Below are positions 18,177 to 28,517 of a stretch of DNA of 64,000 bases, one piece after another. The DNA lies in contig JAHEKX010000001.1 in assembly GCA_024644535.1 (NCBI GenBank), positions 1 through 64,000 of the forward strand, in the 5' to 3' direction. Below the pieces are notes generated by a model, which had not been told where the DNA came from, did not search any database, and worked only from the letters and a program-made list of their open reading frames with translations. The stretch comes from Gammaproteobacteria bacterium. GTDB taxonomy: Bacteria > Pseudomonadota > Gammaproteobacteria > Pseudomonadales > Halieaceae. Within the stretch, counting starts at the first letter, position 1. Each line of letters begins with the position of its first letter. The position numbers were made by a program, and so were the translations under genes.

Positions 18177-19409
18177 TTATTTTTCTCCGAAAATATCCGT
18201 GCCATCTACTTCGGCTACGGTGAAAATATCTTTATCGCCTCGACCTGACAAATTCACAACAATGCTTTGATCAGGCGTCATGGTCGCGGCCAACTTAGCG
18301 GCATAGGCCAATGCATGCGATGTCTCCAATGCGGGCATAATACCTTCTGTACGCGTTACCTTATGGAAGGCTTCCAGTGCTTCGTCATCGTTAGCTACCA
18401 CGTAGTTCACTCGACCGATATCTTTTAACCACGAGTGTTCAGGCCCCACGCCCGGATAATCCAGACCTGCAGACACCGAGTGTGTGTGCATAATTTGCCC
18501 ATCTTCGTCTTGCATCAGGTAGGTACGGTTACCATGCAACACACCGGGCGTACCGGCGGTAAGCGGTGCTGCGTGCTCATTCGTCTCGATACCATGACCA
18601 CCTGCCTCAACACCGTACATCGCCACGCCCTCATCCTCTAAGAAGGGGTGAAACAAGCCAATCGCGTTACTGCCGCCACCAACGCAAGCAACCAAGGCAT
18701 CAGGCAAGCGCCCCGTTTGACTTAGGCTTTGCGCGCGCGCTTCGCGACCGATCACACTTTGGAAATCGCGCACTAACATAGGGTATGGGTGTGGTCCAGC
18801 CACGGTGCCAATAATATAAAAGGTATCATCTACGTTGGTAACCCAATCGCGCATAGCTTCGTTCATTGCGTCCTTTAAAGTTCTTGAGCCGGAGGTTACC
18901 GATACCACATTCGCACCCAAAAGACGCATTCGATAGACGTTCAGTGCTTGGCGTCGGACGTCTTCCTCGCCCATAAATACGTGGCATTCCATACCCAGAC
19001 GGGCGGCAATTGTTGCGCTTGCGACACCGTGTTGACCCGCGCCTGTCTCCGCAATCACACGTTTTTTACCCATGAACTTAGCAAGTAAGGCCTGGCCCAC
19101 TGTATTGTTCACTTTGTGGGCGCCCGTATGGTTTAAATCTTCACGCTTAAAGTAGATGCGTGCGCCACCAATCTCGTCAGACCAGCGCTCAGCTTCGTAC
19201 AACGGCGATGGGCGACCTATAAAATGCGCCAGATAAGCATCGAATTCTCTCTGGAACTCTCGGTCTTCTTTTAACTGTATGTATACACTCTCTAGCTCCG
19301 CCAGAGCCGACATCAGGGTCTCTGAAACAAATTTGCCGCCATAGGGGCCAAAACGCCCGTTGGCATCGGGCACCTGCGCATAGACGCTAGGATCGAAGGG
19401 CTTATTCAT
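18177..19409 (-). CDS. trpB: Tryptophan synthase beta subunit
   Basis: TrpB joins indole and serine to tryptophan using PLP. The cofactor lysine is in HTGAHKVNN near residue 93, and the glycine-rich phosphate loop is GGGSNAIG. The 410-residue length and the opening [11 protein letters not shown] are typical of the TrpB1 form that pairs with TrpA. Its ATG overlaps the trpF stop by eight bases, and trpA follows at once, so the three are translationally coupled. Confidence 0.97.
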   Translation of the reverse strand: MNKPFDPSVYAQVPDANGRFGPYGGKFVSETLMSALAELESVYIQLKEDREFQREFDAYLAHFIGRPSPLYEAERWSDEIGGARIYFKREDLNHTGAHKVNNTVGQALLAKFMGKKRVIAETGAGQHGVASATIAARLGMECHVFMGEEDVRRQALNVYRMRLLGANVVSVTSGSRTLKDAMNEAMRDWVTNVDDTFYIIGTVAGPHPYPMLVRDFQSVIGREARAQSLSQTGRLPDALVACVGGGSNAIGLFHPFLEDEGVAMYGVEAGGHGIETNEHAAPLTAGTPGVLHGNRTYLMQDEDGQIMHTHSVSAGLDYPGVGPEHSWLKDIGRVNYVVANDDEALEAFHKVTRTEGIMPALETSHALAYAAKLAATMTPDQSIVVNLSGRGDKDIFTVAEVDGTDIFGEK

Positions 19410-20040
19410 GTCGATTTACCTTATCAAATGAAACTACAGTATTAATGAATGCGTGAACTTTGTCTGGGTCTTTTACACCTGGGCTAGACTCAACGCCACT
19501 GCTAACGTCAACAGCACTTGGACGATAGTGCAACAAAGCCTCGACGACGTTTTCAGGCTTCAGGCCACCCGCCAAAATCCACGGCCGATCTAATGACTGC
19601 GGCATGGCGGACCGGTTGATTTCATGTCCAGTGCCACCGGGGATACCATTGACCCAGGCGTCTAACAGCAGTGATCTGGCGCTCTGAAAATCATTGCTAG
19701 CACTGATCACATCCTGAGCACTTCTAACTCGAACCGCCTTCCAATAGGGGTGTCCAATTGCACGACAAAACTCTGCTGTCTCGCTACCGTGGTACTGAAC
19801 GATATCGGGTTGTACCTCCCGAATAATTCGCCTCACGGCGTCAGGAGAGGCATCTACCACTAAGGCCACCACCGTTAGCATGGGTGATATCGCCTCGCGT
19901 ATCTGCCTCGCAGTTGCAATCGAAACTGACCTTGGGCTTGGCTCATAAAACACCAAACCAATGGCGTCAGCACCCGCAGACTCTACCAGCAAGGCATCCT
20001 GTACCGAGGTGATTCCGCAGATTTTTATTCGAGTGACCAG
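19402..20040 (-). CDS. trpF: Phosphoribosylanthranilate isomerase (CTG start)
   Basis: TrpF isomerises phosphoribosylanthranilate to CdRP in tryptophan synthesis. The family-defining N-terminus RIKICGIT is encoded only if translation begins upstream of the first ATG-like codon at 19992. In that frame a TAA stands at 20044-20046 and the sole plausible start between it and RIKICGIT is CTG at 20038-20040, eight bases after GGAG (20049-20052). The product is then 212 residues, the normal length. Later motifs include QYHGSE, LLDAW and the phosphate loop [11 protein letters not shown] sequencing error is the alternative explanation for the missing ATG. Confidence 0.88.
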   Translation of the reverse strand: MVTRIKICGITSVQDALLVESAGADAIGLVFYEPSPRSVSIATARQIREAISPMLTVVALVVDASPDAVRRIIREVQPDIVQYHGSETAEFCRAIGHPYWKAVRVRSAQDVISASNDFQSARSLLLDAWVNGIPGGTGHEINRSAMPQSLDRPWILAGGLKPENVVEALLHYRPSAVDVSSGVESSPGVKDPDKVHAFINTVVSFDKVNRHE

Positions 20041-20101
20041 AGTTTACGCTCCAAAAATTTGGCGCGAAGCATAACAGATTTAAGCAATTGAGTCGCTAAC
20101 T

Positions 20102-20920
20102 CTAAGGCAAGAATATGGGCCCACCTACCGCGTCAGGCAGCTGATACTTCGACGGATAAGCCACGCCCGTCAAGTACAAACCATCGGGGGGCGCTGTATC
20201 AGCCGCGACCTTTCGATCTTTACCTTGTAAAAGTTCGCTAATCCAGTCGAGGGGCTTTATGCCGCGACCTACCAGACTCAATGAGCCCGCGATATTGCGA
20301 ACCATGTGGTGCAAGAATGCATTGGCCTGTATCTCCATAATCACAAAAGGCCCCTGACAGATAACGCTGACCGAGCGCACTTCGCGAAACGGTGTATTCG
20401 ACTGGCAGCTCGCGGCACGAAATGCCGAAAAATCTTGCTCACCCAACAAAGCTTGCGCCGCTTCGTGCATGGCTTCCCAACACAAGGCATTGCGAGTCCA
20501 AGTGACCTGCTTTAACAGGGTCGTGGGTCTAACCTCCAGCACACACCACAGGTAACGATAGGTTCTGTGCGTCGCCGAAAAACGAGCATGAAATTCATCG
20601 GGAACCGAACTCGCCCAGTGCACCCGAACCGTCGGTGGCAAGACCGCATTTGAACCAATCGTCCAGGCTTTAAGACTTCTTTCTACCGGAGCTTTAAAAG
20701 ATACAACCTGAGAGGTTGCATGCACGCCCGCATCGGTCCGGCCTGCACACGCAACACGAACATCATGATTAGCAATTTGGCTTAAGGCGTTCTCTAAAGC
20801 TGCCTGAACCGTTTGGTCGGTACCACCCTGGCGCTGCCATCCATGAAACTGGCTACCGTTGTACTCGATGGCTAGCGCAAGGGTTTGCCCGACGGCTAGC
20901 GGGGTATCGCTAAAACTCAC
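20102..20920 (-). CDS. truA: tRNA pseudouridine(38-40) synthase
   Basis: TruA makes pseudouridine at positions 38-40 of many tRNAs. The catalytic aspartate is Asp63 in GRTDAGVHA, and YNGSQFHGWQ is the typical first strand. Length is 272 residues. Its ATG overlaps the fimV stop (ATGA), so it is coupled to fimV, as in Pseudomonas. A 61-base gap with GGAG leads to trpF. Confidence 0.96.
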   Translation of the reverse strand: MSFSDTPLAVGQTLALAIEYNGSQFHGWQRQGGTDQTVQAALENALSQIANHDVRVACAGRTDAGVHATSQVVSFKAPVERSLKAWTIGSNAVLPPTVRVHWASSVPDEFHARFSATHRTYRYLWCVLEVRPTTLLKQVTWTRNALCWEAMHEAAQALLGEQDFSAFRAASCQSNTPFREVRSVSVICQGPFVIMEIQANAFLHHMVRNIAGSLSLVGRGIKPLDWISELLQGKDRKVAADTAPPDGLYLTGVAYPSKYQLPDAVGGPIFLP

Positions 20921-23664
20921 AGCAGAGTGGTTAGTAAGGCATCTGCTTCACGTCGCTGTGCATCGCTGCCTGTTTCGACCACATCCTCAAGAATGCTTCG
21001 CGCTGCGTCGAAGTCTTCCATATCAATATAGGCGCGCGCCAGATCCAGCTTCGCAGCGGGAGCGTCTTCACCTTCTGCCACAAAGATCTCGTCGTGTTCA
21101 AATTGGTCAGCACTAGGTGCTGGCTCAAGCTCAAACAAATCATCTGTGTCAGCTTGTTTGTCAGATTCGTCTTCAGCTAGTGCAAAGTCAGACAAATCGA
21201 TCTCGTCGGTCATATCAGCAGGGCCGCTCTCGAGATTCATGCCCGAAAAATCAGGCGACTGCACATTAACTTCATCAGAGACTTCACGGGGTTCAACTTT
21301 AGGAGCTTCCCCGGCGTCTTCAGACTCGATGTCATCCATTAAATGGGACAAATCGAATTCTTCTAACAATTCGTCGCTGGCTTCGGCAATTGCTGCTTGC
21401 TCGTCATGATCAAGACTGATGTCGTCAAGCTCGTCGCCCTTAGAAGCTGTCTGCTGCGCTAGTTCTTTTTCGCGAGCCCGCATCTCGGCTTCGCGCTCTT
21501 CGCGCAACCGCGCTTGCTGCTGACTTTGTAACTGATCAAAAAATGCGTCAACCTCATCCGGGTCATCGCTTGAGGCTTGCTCTTCAGCACCGCTACTGCT
21601 ATCAAAGGCTGCGTCTACAGGGACATCTGCAAGCACTTTAGCAACATCCTCTTTAAACTCCGACAAATCAAACTCACTGACATCATCCGAATTATCCACT
21701 TCGGGCTCATTGTCGAATGCCGCATCACCTAATTCAGCGGTGCCTTCCTGTTCCAAGGACTCGACTGCTTTGTCCTCGGCCTGGTCTGCACCCGTCGCAG
21801 CTGCGAGCATTTTGTTATCGAGTAAGCTATCTAAGGCATCACCGAAAGGCCCAAACATCGAAGAGTCGGCCCCAAGATCAAAGACCTCATCGGTGCCCTG
21901 CGCTTGCTCTTGCTGAATGAAACCGGCGCGCATCATCAGTTCATCGGCGCGAACCACGACATCGCGGGAGCAGTTATCCAGCACACCTTGATACGCGTTA
22001 CGGGCATCGTCTTCGCGCCCAACGTCTACCAATACTTCGACTAATTTTAGGCGACACTCATCGGCGCTCGGATTTTTTTCAAGCGAACCCTGCAGCAAAT
22101 CGATGGCTTGGTTAATACGACCATACGCGATATAGATATCCGCTTCCGCCAGAGCATCTTCAATATCCATATCAGACGCATACTCATTGGTCGCTGGAGC
22201 TGCACCTTTAAACGAATCGACAACGTGCGAGGGTAAATCGTCATCGTTGGAATCGTGGTCGATTTCCAGGCCAGAATCGCTGAGATTCACGCCGGCGAAA
22301 ACGTCGTCATCTAAGTTATCTGATAGATCTGCAATATCGCGCTCTTCGTGTAACGAAGAGCTGCGACGGCGCTGCCAATACAACCCCAGTGCCGCCAACA
22401 GAGCAGCAATACCCACCCCGCCGGCGATCAGGGAAATTGACAAGCCCTGGGCTTGCCCCGGCGCATCTGTGGTGACGCTAGGCACAGCTTTAAGCTGCGG
22501 AGCACTCAGATCGACAACCGTTGCGGGAGCTTTGGTCTCTGGCATTGCTGACTGGACGGCCGTTTCTCGAGGTGGTTTGGCACTTGACTGTTGCTTTTCA
22601 CTTAGCGCTGAATCTTTGTTGGCAAGCGCATCGCGCAACAGTGCGATCTGCTCGTCTTTGGTTTCGATAATCGCCTGCATCACAGCCAACTGATCTTCGA
22701 TGCTGGCCAACTGTTGCTGTAGCTGAGCTAAACGCTCATCGTTTACTGCAAACCCGGAATTGCTTGTTTGGCTTGGTGTGCGATCCTTGGTCGTAACGGC
22801 ACCAGCCGACTCTGAATCGGCATCAACGCTATCAGCTGCAATTCGCAGTTTGGCTGCTGGTTGCGATACTCGCCCAGCTCGCCAATCTTGGTTTTGACGC
22901 CGAATATTAGCCAGCACCACTTCCCTGTCACTTAAACTGGCATCCAGCTCTGTGGGCAGGTAAACCACACGCCCTGCTTTCAACAAGTTGATATTGTTGT
23001 TAATAAAGGCATCTGGGTTTTGACGCTGAATTTCAAGCATCGTCGCCTGCACTGAAGACCCTGGAAGCTTTGCCTCTAACGCGATCTCCCACAGCGTTTC
23101 ACTGGGCTTCACTCGGTAATTTTGGCCTGCTTGCGCGCGCTCCCCGATGCTTTCTTCGCGGGTTGATACCATCGTATTACTAGACTGACGAGACGAGGTC
23201 ACGCTTTGCTGCTGTTTACGGTCGCCGCCGTTTACTACGTCGGTCGCTGAAATGACAATACCATCATCAAATAGAGGGGGATCTAATAACACAGTGTATT
23301 CACGTAGCAAACGGCCACTGGGCCATTTGGTCTCTAGCACAAAATCAAGGAAGGGCTCTCTAACGGGTTCGCGTGTACTGACCGCCACATAACTTTCGCC
23401 ACCAGTATCGACCACAACCTGAAAATTAAGGCCCGTTAGGAAAAAATTGCGTTCAATGCCAACTCGCTCAAAATCTTTGTCAGATGCGAGTTTAACCAAA
23501 ATTTGAGTCGGCAACAGGCCTTCGGTATTCAAGATTTCGATACGAGCACTAAGCGGCTCATTCAAATATGACTCGAGCTCGATATCTCCAAGCCCTAGAG
23601 CCGAAGCAAATTGTGTCTTTAGTGCAGTTGCCGCCAGTGCAATAACGAGCAGTTTTCGCTTCAT
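20917..23664 (-). CDS. fimV: FimV-like polar hub protein
   Basis: FimV is an inner-membrane peptidoglycan-binding protein that organises the cell pole, type IV pili and twitching. The 915-residue product has a signal sequence (MKRKLLVIALAATAL), a conserved periplasmic head (LGLGDIELESYLNEPL), a LysM domain near residues 180-240 (YRVKPSETLWEIA), one membrane helix near residue 430 (IAGGVGIAALLAALGLY), a long very acidic cytoplasmic region, and a C-terminal TPR-like FimV tail (LDLARAYIDMEDFDAARSIL). The ATG at 23664 has AAGG upstream and gives a proper signal peptide, unlike the ATG-like start at 23691. It lies between asd and truA as in pseudomonads. Confidence 0.93.
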   Translation of the reverse strand: MKRKLLVIALAATALKTQFASALGLGDIELESYLNEPLSARIEILNTEGLLPTQILVKLASDKDFERVGIERNFFLTGLNFQVVVDTGGESYVAVSTREPVREPFLDFVLETKWPSGRLLREYTVLLDPPLFDDGIVISATDVVNGGDRKQQQSVTSSRQSSNTMVSTREESIGERAQAGQNYRVKPSETLWEIALEAKLPGSSVQATMLEIQRQNPDAFINNNINLLKAGRVVYLPTELDASLSDREVVLANIRRQNQDWRAGRVSQPAAKLRIAADSVDADSESAGAVTTKDRTPSQTSNSGFAVNDERLAQLQQQLASIEDQLAVMQAIIETKDEQIALLRDALANKDSALSEKQQSSAKPPRETAVQSAMPETKAPATVVDLSAPQLKAVPSVTTDAPGQAQGLSISLIAGGVGIAALLAALGLYWQRRRSSSLHEERDIADLSDNLDDDVFAGVNLSDSGLEIDHDSNDDDLPSHVVDSFKGAAPATNEYASDMDIEDALAEADIYIAYGRINQAIDLLQGSLEKNPSADECRLKLVEVLVDVGREDDARNAYQGVLDNCSRDVVVRADELMMRAGFIQQEQAQGTDEVFDLGADSSMFGPFGDALDSLLDNKMLAAATGADQAEDKAVESLEQEGTAELGDAAFDNEPEVDNSDDVSEFDLSEFKEDVAKVLADVPVDAAFDSSSGAEEQASSDDPDEVDAFFDQLQSQQQARLREEREAEMRAREKELAQQTASKGDELDDISLDHDEQAAIAEASDELLEEFDLSHLMDDIESEDAGEAPKVEPREVSDEVNVQSPDFSGMNLESGPADMTDEIDLSDFALAEDESDKQADTDDLFELEPAPSADQFEHDEIFVAEGEDAPAAKLDLARAYIDMEDFDAARSILEDVVETGSDAQRREADALLTTLL

Positions 23665-23778
23665 AATGAATGCCTTGTTTAGGTCAGCCAAGCTGTACCC
23701 ATGACTTTGGTCTGTTTATCTAGATAACAACGTACCCCAGTTTCTTAAAACAAACTTAGCACGTTATTAAAGTATCAT

Positions 23779-24801
23779 TTATAAATGCTCTCTGATCAAG
23801 AGCTCTGCAATTTGCACACTATTCAATGCCGCGCCTTTTCGCACATTATCAGCCACAATCCACAAATTAAAACCGCGGGGATGTGAGATATCCTCTCGCA
23901 TGCGCCCAACATAGACTGGGTCTTGCCCAGCGGCCTCAGTCACGGCCGTCGGGTAACCACCCGCCTCTCGCTCGTCTAAAACCACCACACCGGGGGCATT
24001 CTCGAGCAATGCGCGAGCTTCAGCTAGAGTTAGTTTGTCACGAGTCTCTATGTGGACAGCTTCCGAGTGACCAAAAAATACCGGAATACGAACACAAGTG
24101 GGGTTAACCTCAATCGCGTCATCTTCAAAGATCTTCTGGGTCTCCCAAACCATTTTCATTTCTTCGCGAGTGTAGCCATTGTCTTGAAATGTATCGATGT
24201 GTGGCAGTGCATTGAAGGCGATCTGCTTAGGATACACCTCGGCCTCGGCAGCCTGACCGTTTAACAGCTTGACGGTTTGTGTCGCCAGTTCTTCAATTGC
24301 TTCTTTTCCGGTACCAGATACAGCTTGGTAGGTACATACGTTAATGCGCTCGATACCCACCTTGTCGTAAATAGGCTTTAAAGCCACCAGCATTTGAATA
24401 GTCGAGCAATTAGGGTTAGCAATAATGCCACGATTGGTGTAGCCAGCAATCGCGTGCGGATTCACTTCCGGCACGACCAGAGGAATATCTTCTTCGCGAC
24501 GAAAGTGCGAGGTGTTATCAATTACGACACAACCGGCAGCGGCCGCTTTCGGAGCGTACTCTTCCGAGATACTACCACCCGCCGAAAACAAGCCAATTTG
24601 TGCTTGGCTAAAGTCGAACTCAGCCAAATCGGTCACAGTTATGCTGCGACCCTTAAAACGAATGGTCTTGCCGGCCGAGCGTGCGCTTGCTAGCAGGTAC
24701 AAATTATTCAGCGGAAAATTGCGTTGCTCGAGTATCTCGATCATGGCTTCACCTACAGCCCCTGTAGCACCGACAACCGCGACATTAACTCCTTGACTCA
24801 T
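23779..24801 (-). CDS. asd: Aspartate-semialdehyde dehydrogenase
   Basis: Asd reduces aspartyl phosphate to aspartate semialdehyde, the branch point to lysine/diaminopimelate, threonine and methionine. The NADP loop is GATGAVGEAM at the N-terminus, and the active-site cysteine lies in NPNCSTIQ near residue 132. The 340-residue length matches the family. It starts 14 bases after leuB, the conserved leuB-asd order. Confidence 0.96.
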   Translation of the reverse strand: MSQGVNVAVVGATGAVGEAMIEILEQRNFPLNNLYLLASARSAGKTIRFKGRSITVTDLAEFDFSQAQIGLFSAGGSISEEYAPKAAAAGCVVIDNTSHFRREEDIPLVVPEVNPHAIAGYTNRGIIANPNCSTIQMLVALKPIYDKVGIERINVCTYQAVSGTGKEAIEELATQTVKLLNGQAAEAEVYPKQIAFNALPHIDTFQDNGYTREEMKMVWETQKIFEDDAIEVNPTCVRIPVFFGHSEAVHIETRDKLTLAEARALLENAPGVVVLDEREAGGYPTAVTEAAGQDPVYVGRMREDISHPRGFNLWIVADNVRKGAALNSVQIAELLIREHL

Positions 24802-24815
24802 TAGATCATCCTACC

Positions 24816-25901
24816 TTACAAAACGTCTTCGAGTGCTGCGCGGACCGCCGCACCCATTGTTGATGTTGAAACTGATTGTTCACCCATGGCGGCGATATCG
24901 CCCGTGCGGTAACCCTGATCTAAAACCACCCCGACGGCCCGCTCAATGGCATCGGCGGCTTGAGGTTCATTCAAGCTATAACGATACATCATGGCTGCTG
25001 ACAAAATCGTTGCCAGAGGATTAGCAATACCCTGCCCTGCAATATCGGGCGCCGAACCATGACAGGGCTCATACATACCGCGACCGGCTTGATCCAAAGA
25101 TGCTGATGGCAACATGCCGATGGAGCCTGTGAGCATGGCTGCGGCATCGGACAATATGTCGCCAAACATGTTGCCGGTAACCATGACATCGAACTGCTTC
25201 GGCGCACGAATCAGCTGCATTGCCGCGTTATCTACATACATATGACTTAACTCGACGTCGGGGTAATCTTTAGCTACCTCGTTCACGACTTCGCGCCACA
25301 ACATCGTCGCTTCTAACACGTTAGCTTTATCGACTGAACACACACGACTACCGCGTTTGCGAGCCAATTCAAAAGCCAAAACCGCAACTCGGCGTATCTC
25401 GCTTTCGGTATAAACATAGGTATTGTAACCGCGGCGCTGACCATCTTCGGTTGTGTCAAAACCGCGAGGCTGGCCGAAATAAATACCCCCGGTCAGTTCT
25501 CGCACAATCAGAAGATCCAAACCCGCGACCAAATCAGGCTTTAAGCTCGAAGCTCCGGCGAGCTGTGGGTATAGAATTGCAGGGCGGAGATTGCCGAACA
25601 ACTGCAGATCGGAGCGAATACCCAACAAGCCTTTTTCAGGGCGAATGGATCGGTCTAATCCGTCCCACTTAGGACCACCGACAGCACCCAGAATAATTGC
25701 GTCAGCCTGGTGTGCTTTTGTGGCTGTCGATTCAGGATAAGGCACGCCCTCAGCATCAATAGCGGCGCCACCCAAAAGCGCCTGATCCAGAGCCATGTCG
25801 ATACCTAATTTTTGATTTACCAGCTTAATCACCGCGACGGTTTCCGCCATCACCTCTGGGCCGATACCATCTCCTGGTAAAACAAGTACTCGATGCGTCA
25901 C
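24816..25901 (-). CDS. leuB: 3-isopropylmalate dehydrogenase
   Basis: LeuB oxidatively decarboxylates 3-isopropylmalate in leucine synthesis. It shows the NAD-dependent decarboxylating dehydrogenase fold: GDGIGPEV at the start, [10 protein letters not shown], and the metal-site signature [14 protein letters not shown] near residue 245. Length is 361 residues. It follows leuD by ten bases in the leuC-leuD-leuB operon. Confidence 0.97.
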   Translation of the reverse strand: MTHRVLVLPGDGIGPEVMAETVAVIKLVNQKLGIDMALDQALLGGAAIDAEGVPYPESTATKAHQADAIILGAVGGPKWDGLDRSIRPEKGLLGIRSDLQLFGNLRPAILYPQLAGASSLKPDLVAGLDLLIVRELTGGIYFGQPRGFDTTEDGQRRGYNTYVYTESEIRRVAVLAFELARKRGSRVCSVDKANVLEATMLWREVVNEVAKDYPDVELSHMYVDNAAMQLIRAPKQFDVMVTGNMFGDILSDAAAMLTGSIGMLPSASLDQAGRGMYEPCHGSAPDIAGQGIANPLATILSAAMMYRYSLNEPQAADAIERAVGVVLDQGYRTGDIAAMGEQSVSTSTMGAAVRAALEDVL

Positions 25902-25911
25902 AATGTTCCCC

Positions 25912-26559
25912 CTACTTTATTACGTCAAACAACCATGGCGAATGCGCTCGCCATTTCTCTTCAAATACACGTATGGCCGGCGCCTGCTCCAGTGTAAGAC
26001 CGATATCATCTAATCCTTTAAGCAAGCATTCTTTACGAAAAGCATCGACTTCAAATTCATAGACAGTACCGCTAGGCGTGATGACCGTTTGAGCCTGCAA
26101 ATCGATATTTAAACGATAACCTTCGGTTGCATACATTTCGTCAAATAGCGAAGAGACAACGTCGGCGTTTAACACAAGGGGCAACAAACCATTTTTAAAG
26201 CAGTTGCTGTGAAAAATATCCGCAAAACTTGGCGCGATAATGGCTCTAAAACCATAGTCAGTCAGCGCCCAAGGTGCGTGCTCACGCGAGGATCCACATC
26301 CAAAATTCGCTCTAGCCAGCAGTATCTCAGCGCCCTGATAACGTGGCAAATTAAGAGGAAATTCCGGATTCAACGGGCGCCGGCTGTTATCCGAATCGGG
26401 CTGCCCTTCGTCTAGGTACCTTAGCTCATCGAATAAGTTGGGGCCAAAGCCCGAGCGCTTAATCGATTTCAAAAACTGTTTTGGAATAATGACATCAGTA
26501 TCAACATTCGCGCGATCCATCGGGGCCGCTAAGCCGTTTAACGCTCCAAACGGTTTCAT
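25912..26559 (-). CDS. leuD: 3-isopropylmalate dehydratase small subunit
   Basis: LeuD is the swivel-domain subunit of isopropylmalate isomerase. Conserved features are [12 protein letters not shown] and the substrate loop [15 protein letters not shown]. The 215-residue length is normal. Its start overlaps the leuC stop by four bases. Confidence 0.97.
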   Translation of the reverse strand: MKPFGALNGLAAPMDRANVDTDVIIPKQFLKSIKRSGFGPNLFDELRYLDEGQPDSDNSRRPLNPEFPLNLPRYQGAEILLARANFGCGSSREHAPWALTDYGFRAIIAPSFADIFHSNCFKNGLLPLVLNADVVSSLFDEMYATEGYRLNIDLQAQTVITPSGTVYEFEVDAFRKECLLKGLDDIGLTLEQAPAIRVFEEKWRAHSPWLFDVIK

Positions 26560-27986
26560 GCTTGACCTCCAAAGTCTCTTACATCGACAAAATGCCCCGC
26601 GATAGCCGCGGCCGCTGCCATACCAGGACTGACTAAGTGCGTGCGTCCACCTATACCCTGCCGACCCTCAAAATTACGGTTCGAGGTACTGGCACAATGC
26701 TCGCCGGAACCCAATTTGTCGGCGTTCATGGCCAAACACATAGAACAACCGGGCTCACGCCATTCAAAGCCGGCCTCCAGCAAAATAGTATGCAGACCCT
26801 CTCGCTCGGCTTGTGCTTTGACCTCACCACTACCAGGCACGACCATGGCTTGCTTTACATTTGTAGCGACTTTTCGCCCCTTCGCCACTGCCGCGGCCTC
26901 ACGGATATCTTCGATCCGTGAGTTGGTGCAAGACCCTATAAATACACGGTCAAGTTTAATATCGGTAATTGCTTGACCACCTTGCAACCCCATGTATTCT
27001 AGGGCGCGCTTGACGCTGCTTTTACTAACCTCATCTGCCTGTGCTTCCACAGTTGGCACATTGGCATCCACGGGCAACACCATTTCTGGTGACGTGCCCC
27101 ATGTGACCTGTGGCTTGATGTCCTCTGCGTTTAGGACGATTTCTCGATCAAATAGGGCGTCGGCATCTGAATGCAAGGTGTGCCAATAGCTTTCAGCTTG
27201 ATCCCACAGTGCGCCACTTGGCGCGTAGGGACGACCCTTCACATAATCTAGGGTCACTTGATCGACAGCGACCATGCCCATTCGAGCACCGGCCTCAATC
27301 GACATATTGCACAGCGTCATACGCCCTTCCATGCTCAAAGATTCTACTGCACTGCCAGCGAACTCTATGGCGTAACCCGTTCCTCCAGCAGTGCCGATCG
27401 TACCGATGATCGCCAGCGCCATATCTTTGGCGGTCACGCCTGCAGATAACTGTCCCTCAACTCGTACGCGTAAATTCTTCATTTTTCGTTGAATCAAGCA
27501 CTGAGTAGCCAAAACGTGTTCAACTTCAGAGGTACCAATACCGTGAGCAAGTGCACCTAAGGCACCGTGAGTCGAGGTATGCGAATCGCCACAAACCACT
27601 GTCATGCCAGGCAAGGTTGCACCCGTCTCTGGGCCCACCACGTGCACAATACCTTGGCGCACGTCGTTGATCGGAATTTCGACAATATCGAAGGCTTCAC
27701 AGTTGTCATCTAGCGTTTGCACCTGCAAACGCGACACGGGATCCACAATACCGGCTATACCGCCCGCACGCTCTTCTGCGTCGGTCGGCACATTGTGATC
27801 GGGTACCGCTAGATTGGCATCGCGACGCCAGGCCTTACGTCCGGCAATTCGCAAACCCTCGAAAGCTTGTGGCGAAGTCACTTCATGAATCAAATGACGA
27901 TCGATGTATATCAGCGCGGTACCGTCATCGCGCATCTCGACTAAGTGGCTGTCCCACAATTTGTCGTACAAGGTCTTGCCTGCCAT
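26556..27986 (-). CDS. leuC: 3-isopropylmalate dehydratase large subunit
   Basis: LeuC carries the [4Fe-4S] cluster of isopropylmalate isomerase. The three ligand cysteines are visible in IGSCTNSR and [11 protein letters not shown]. Length is 476 residues. It is the first gene of the leuC-leuD-leuB(-asd) operon, with a good promoter candidate immediately upstream. No leader peptide rich in leucine codons was found in the 87-base gap before it. Confidence 0.97.
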   Translation of the reverse strand: MAGKTLYDKLWDSHLVEMRDDGTALIYIDRHLIHEVTSPQAFEGLRIAGRKAWRRDANLAVPDHNVPTDAEERAGGIAGIVDPVSRLQVQTLDDNCEAFDIVEIPINDVRQGIVHVVGPETGATLPGMTVVCGDSHTSTHGALGALAHGIGTSEVEHVLATQCLIQRKMKNLRVRVEGQLSAGVTAKDMALAIIGTIGTAGGTGYAIEFAGSAVESLSMEGRMTLCNMSIEAGARMGMVAVDQVTLDYVKGRPYAPSGALWDQAESYWHTLHSDADALFDREIVLNAEDIKPQVTWGTSPEMVLPVDANVPTVEAQADEVSKSSVKRALEYMGLQGGQAITDIKLDRVFIGSCTNSRIEDIREAAAVAKGRKVATNVKQAMVVPGSGEVKAQAEREGLHTILLEAGFEWREPGCSMCLAMNADKLGSGEHCASTSNRNFEGRQGIGGRTHLVSPGMAAAAAIAGHFVDVRDFGGQA

Positions 27987-28015
27987 GCCATTCCCCTATT
28001 TAAAACCAGCGCGCA

Positions 28016-28044
28016 AGTCTATGCTGAAGCGCCTATTTTCTCAA
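28016..28044 (-). promoter_or_regulatory. Probable leu operon promoter
   Basis: TTGAGA (28039-28044) and TAGACT (28016-28021) are spaced by 17 bases on the minus strand, about 30 bases ahead of the leuC ATG. Confidence 0.5.
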
Positions 28045-28073
28045 TTCTGATGGGCTTTTTTGAGTGTATTTAT

Positions 28074-28517
28074 TTAAAAGATTCCCATTTTTACGCCCTC
28101 GCTTAACCCCTGCCCCCAATCGCGAGCATAAGCCAAGCTCTTCTGGCTGGGTTCGCCCAGTAAAATTTCAGTCGGGGCCATAAGTTTTAGCGGGAACCCC
28201 TTTGCGATTCGATCAAACTGCACGACAGCGCCACGTCCATCGTTACCAGCACAAATTAGCGTCGCGGCCAAAGCCACTTTGTCTTGCTCGTAAAATGGGT
28301 ACAACGTTCGATCCAAAAACGCCTTGAACTCGCCCGCCAGACTTGCTGAGTTTTCTGCAGCCACCAATAAAACGGCATCAGATTTCAACCACACGTCCAC
28401 ACCCGCATCAACTGCACGATAAACAGTGCACTGACTGGCGGTTTGCACGCCCTCCGCCACTTTTTGCGCTATCTGAGCACACCGCCCCGACTGCGAGTGA
28501 TACACCACACTGATCAT
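28074..28517 (-). CDS. Flavodoxin-fold protein (WrbA/NAD(P)H-quinone reductase-like)
   Basis: The 147-residue product has an N-terminal flavodoxin phosphate loop (VVYHSQSGRCAQIA) and a second FMN-contact loop (SASLAGEFKAFLDRT), so it probably binds FMN. It is shorter than WrbA, and the partner and substrate are unknown. Its ATG overlaps the rlmKL stop (ATGA), so it is coupled to that gene. The upstream in-frame start at 28541 would lie inside rlmKL and is not favoured. Confidence 0.75.
   Translation of the reverse strand: MISVVYHSQSGRCAQIAQKVAEGVQTASQCTVYRAVDAGVDVWLKSDAVLLVAAENSASLAGEFKAFLDRTLYPFYEQDKVALAATLICAGNDGRGAVVQFDRIAKGFPLKLMAPTEILLGEPSQKSLAYARDWGQGLSEGVKMGIF

Noticed and set aside
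22187-22693. Open frame of 168 codons on the plus strand
   Set aside because: It is antisense to the acidic, low-complexity region of fimV, where biased codons leave the opposite strand open.
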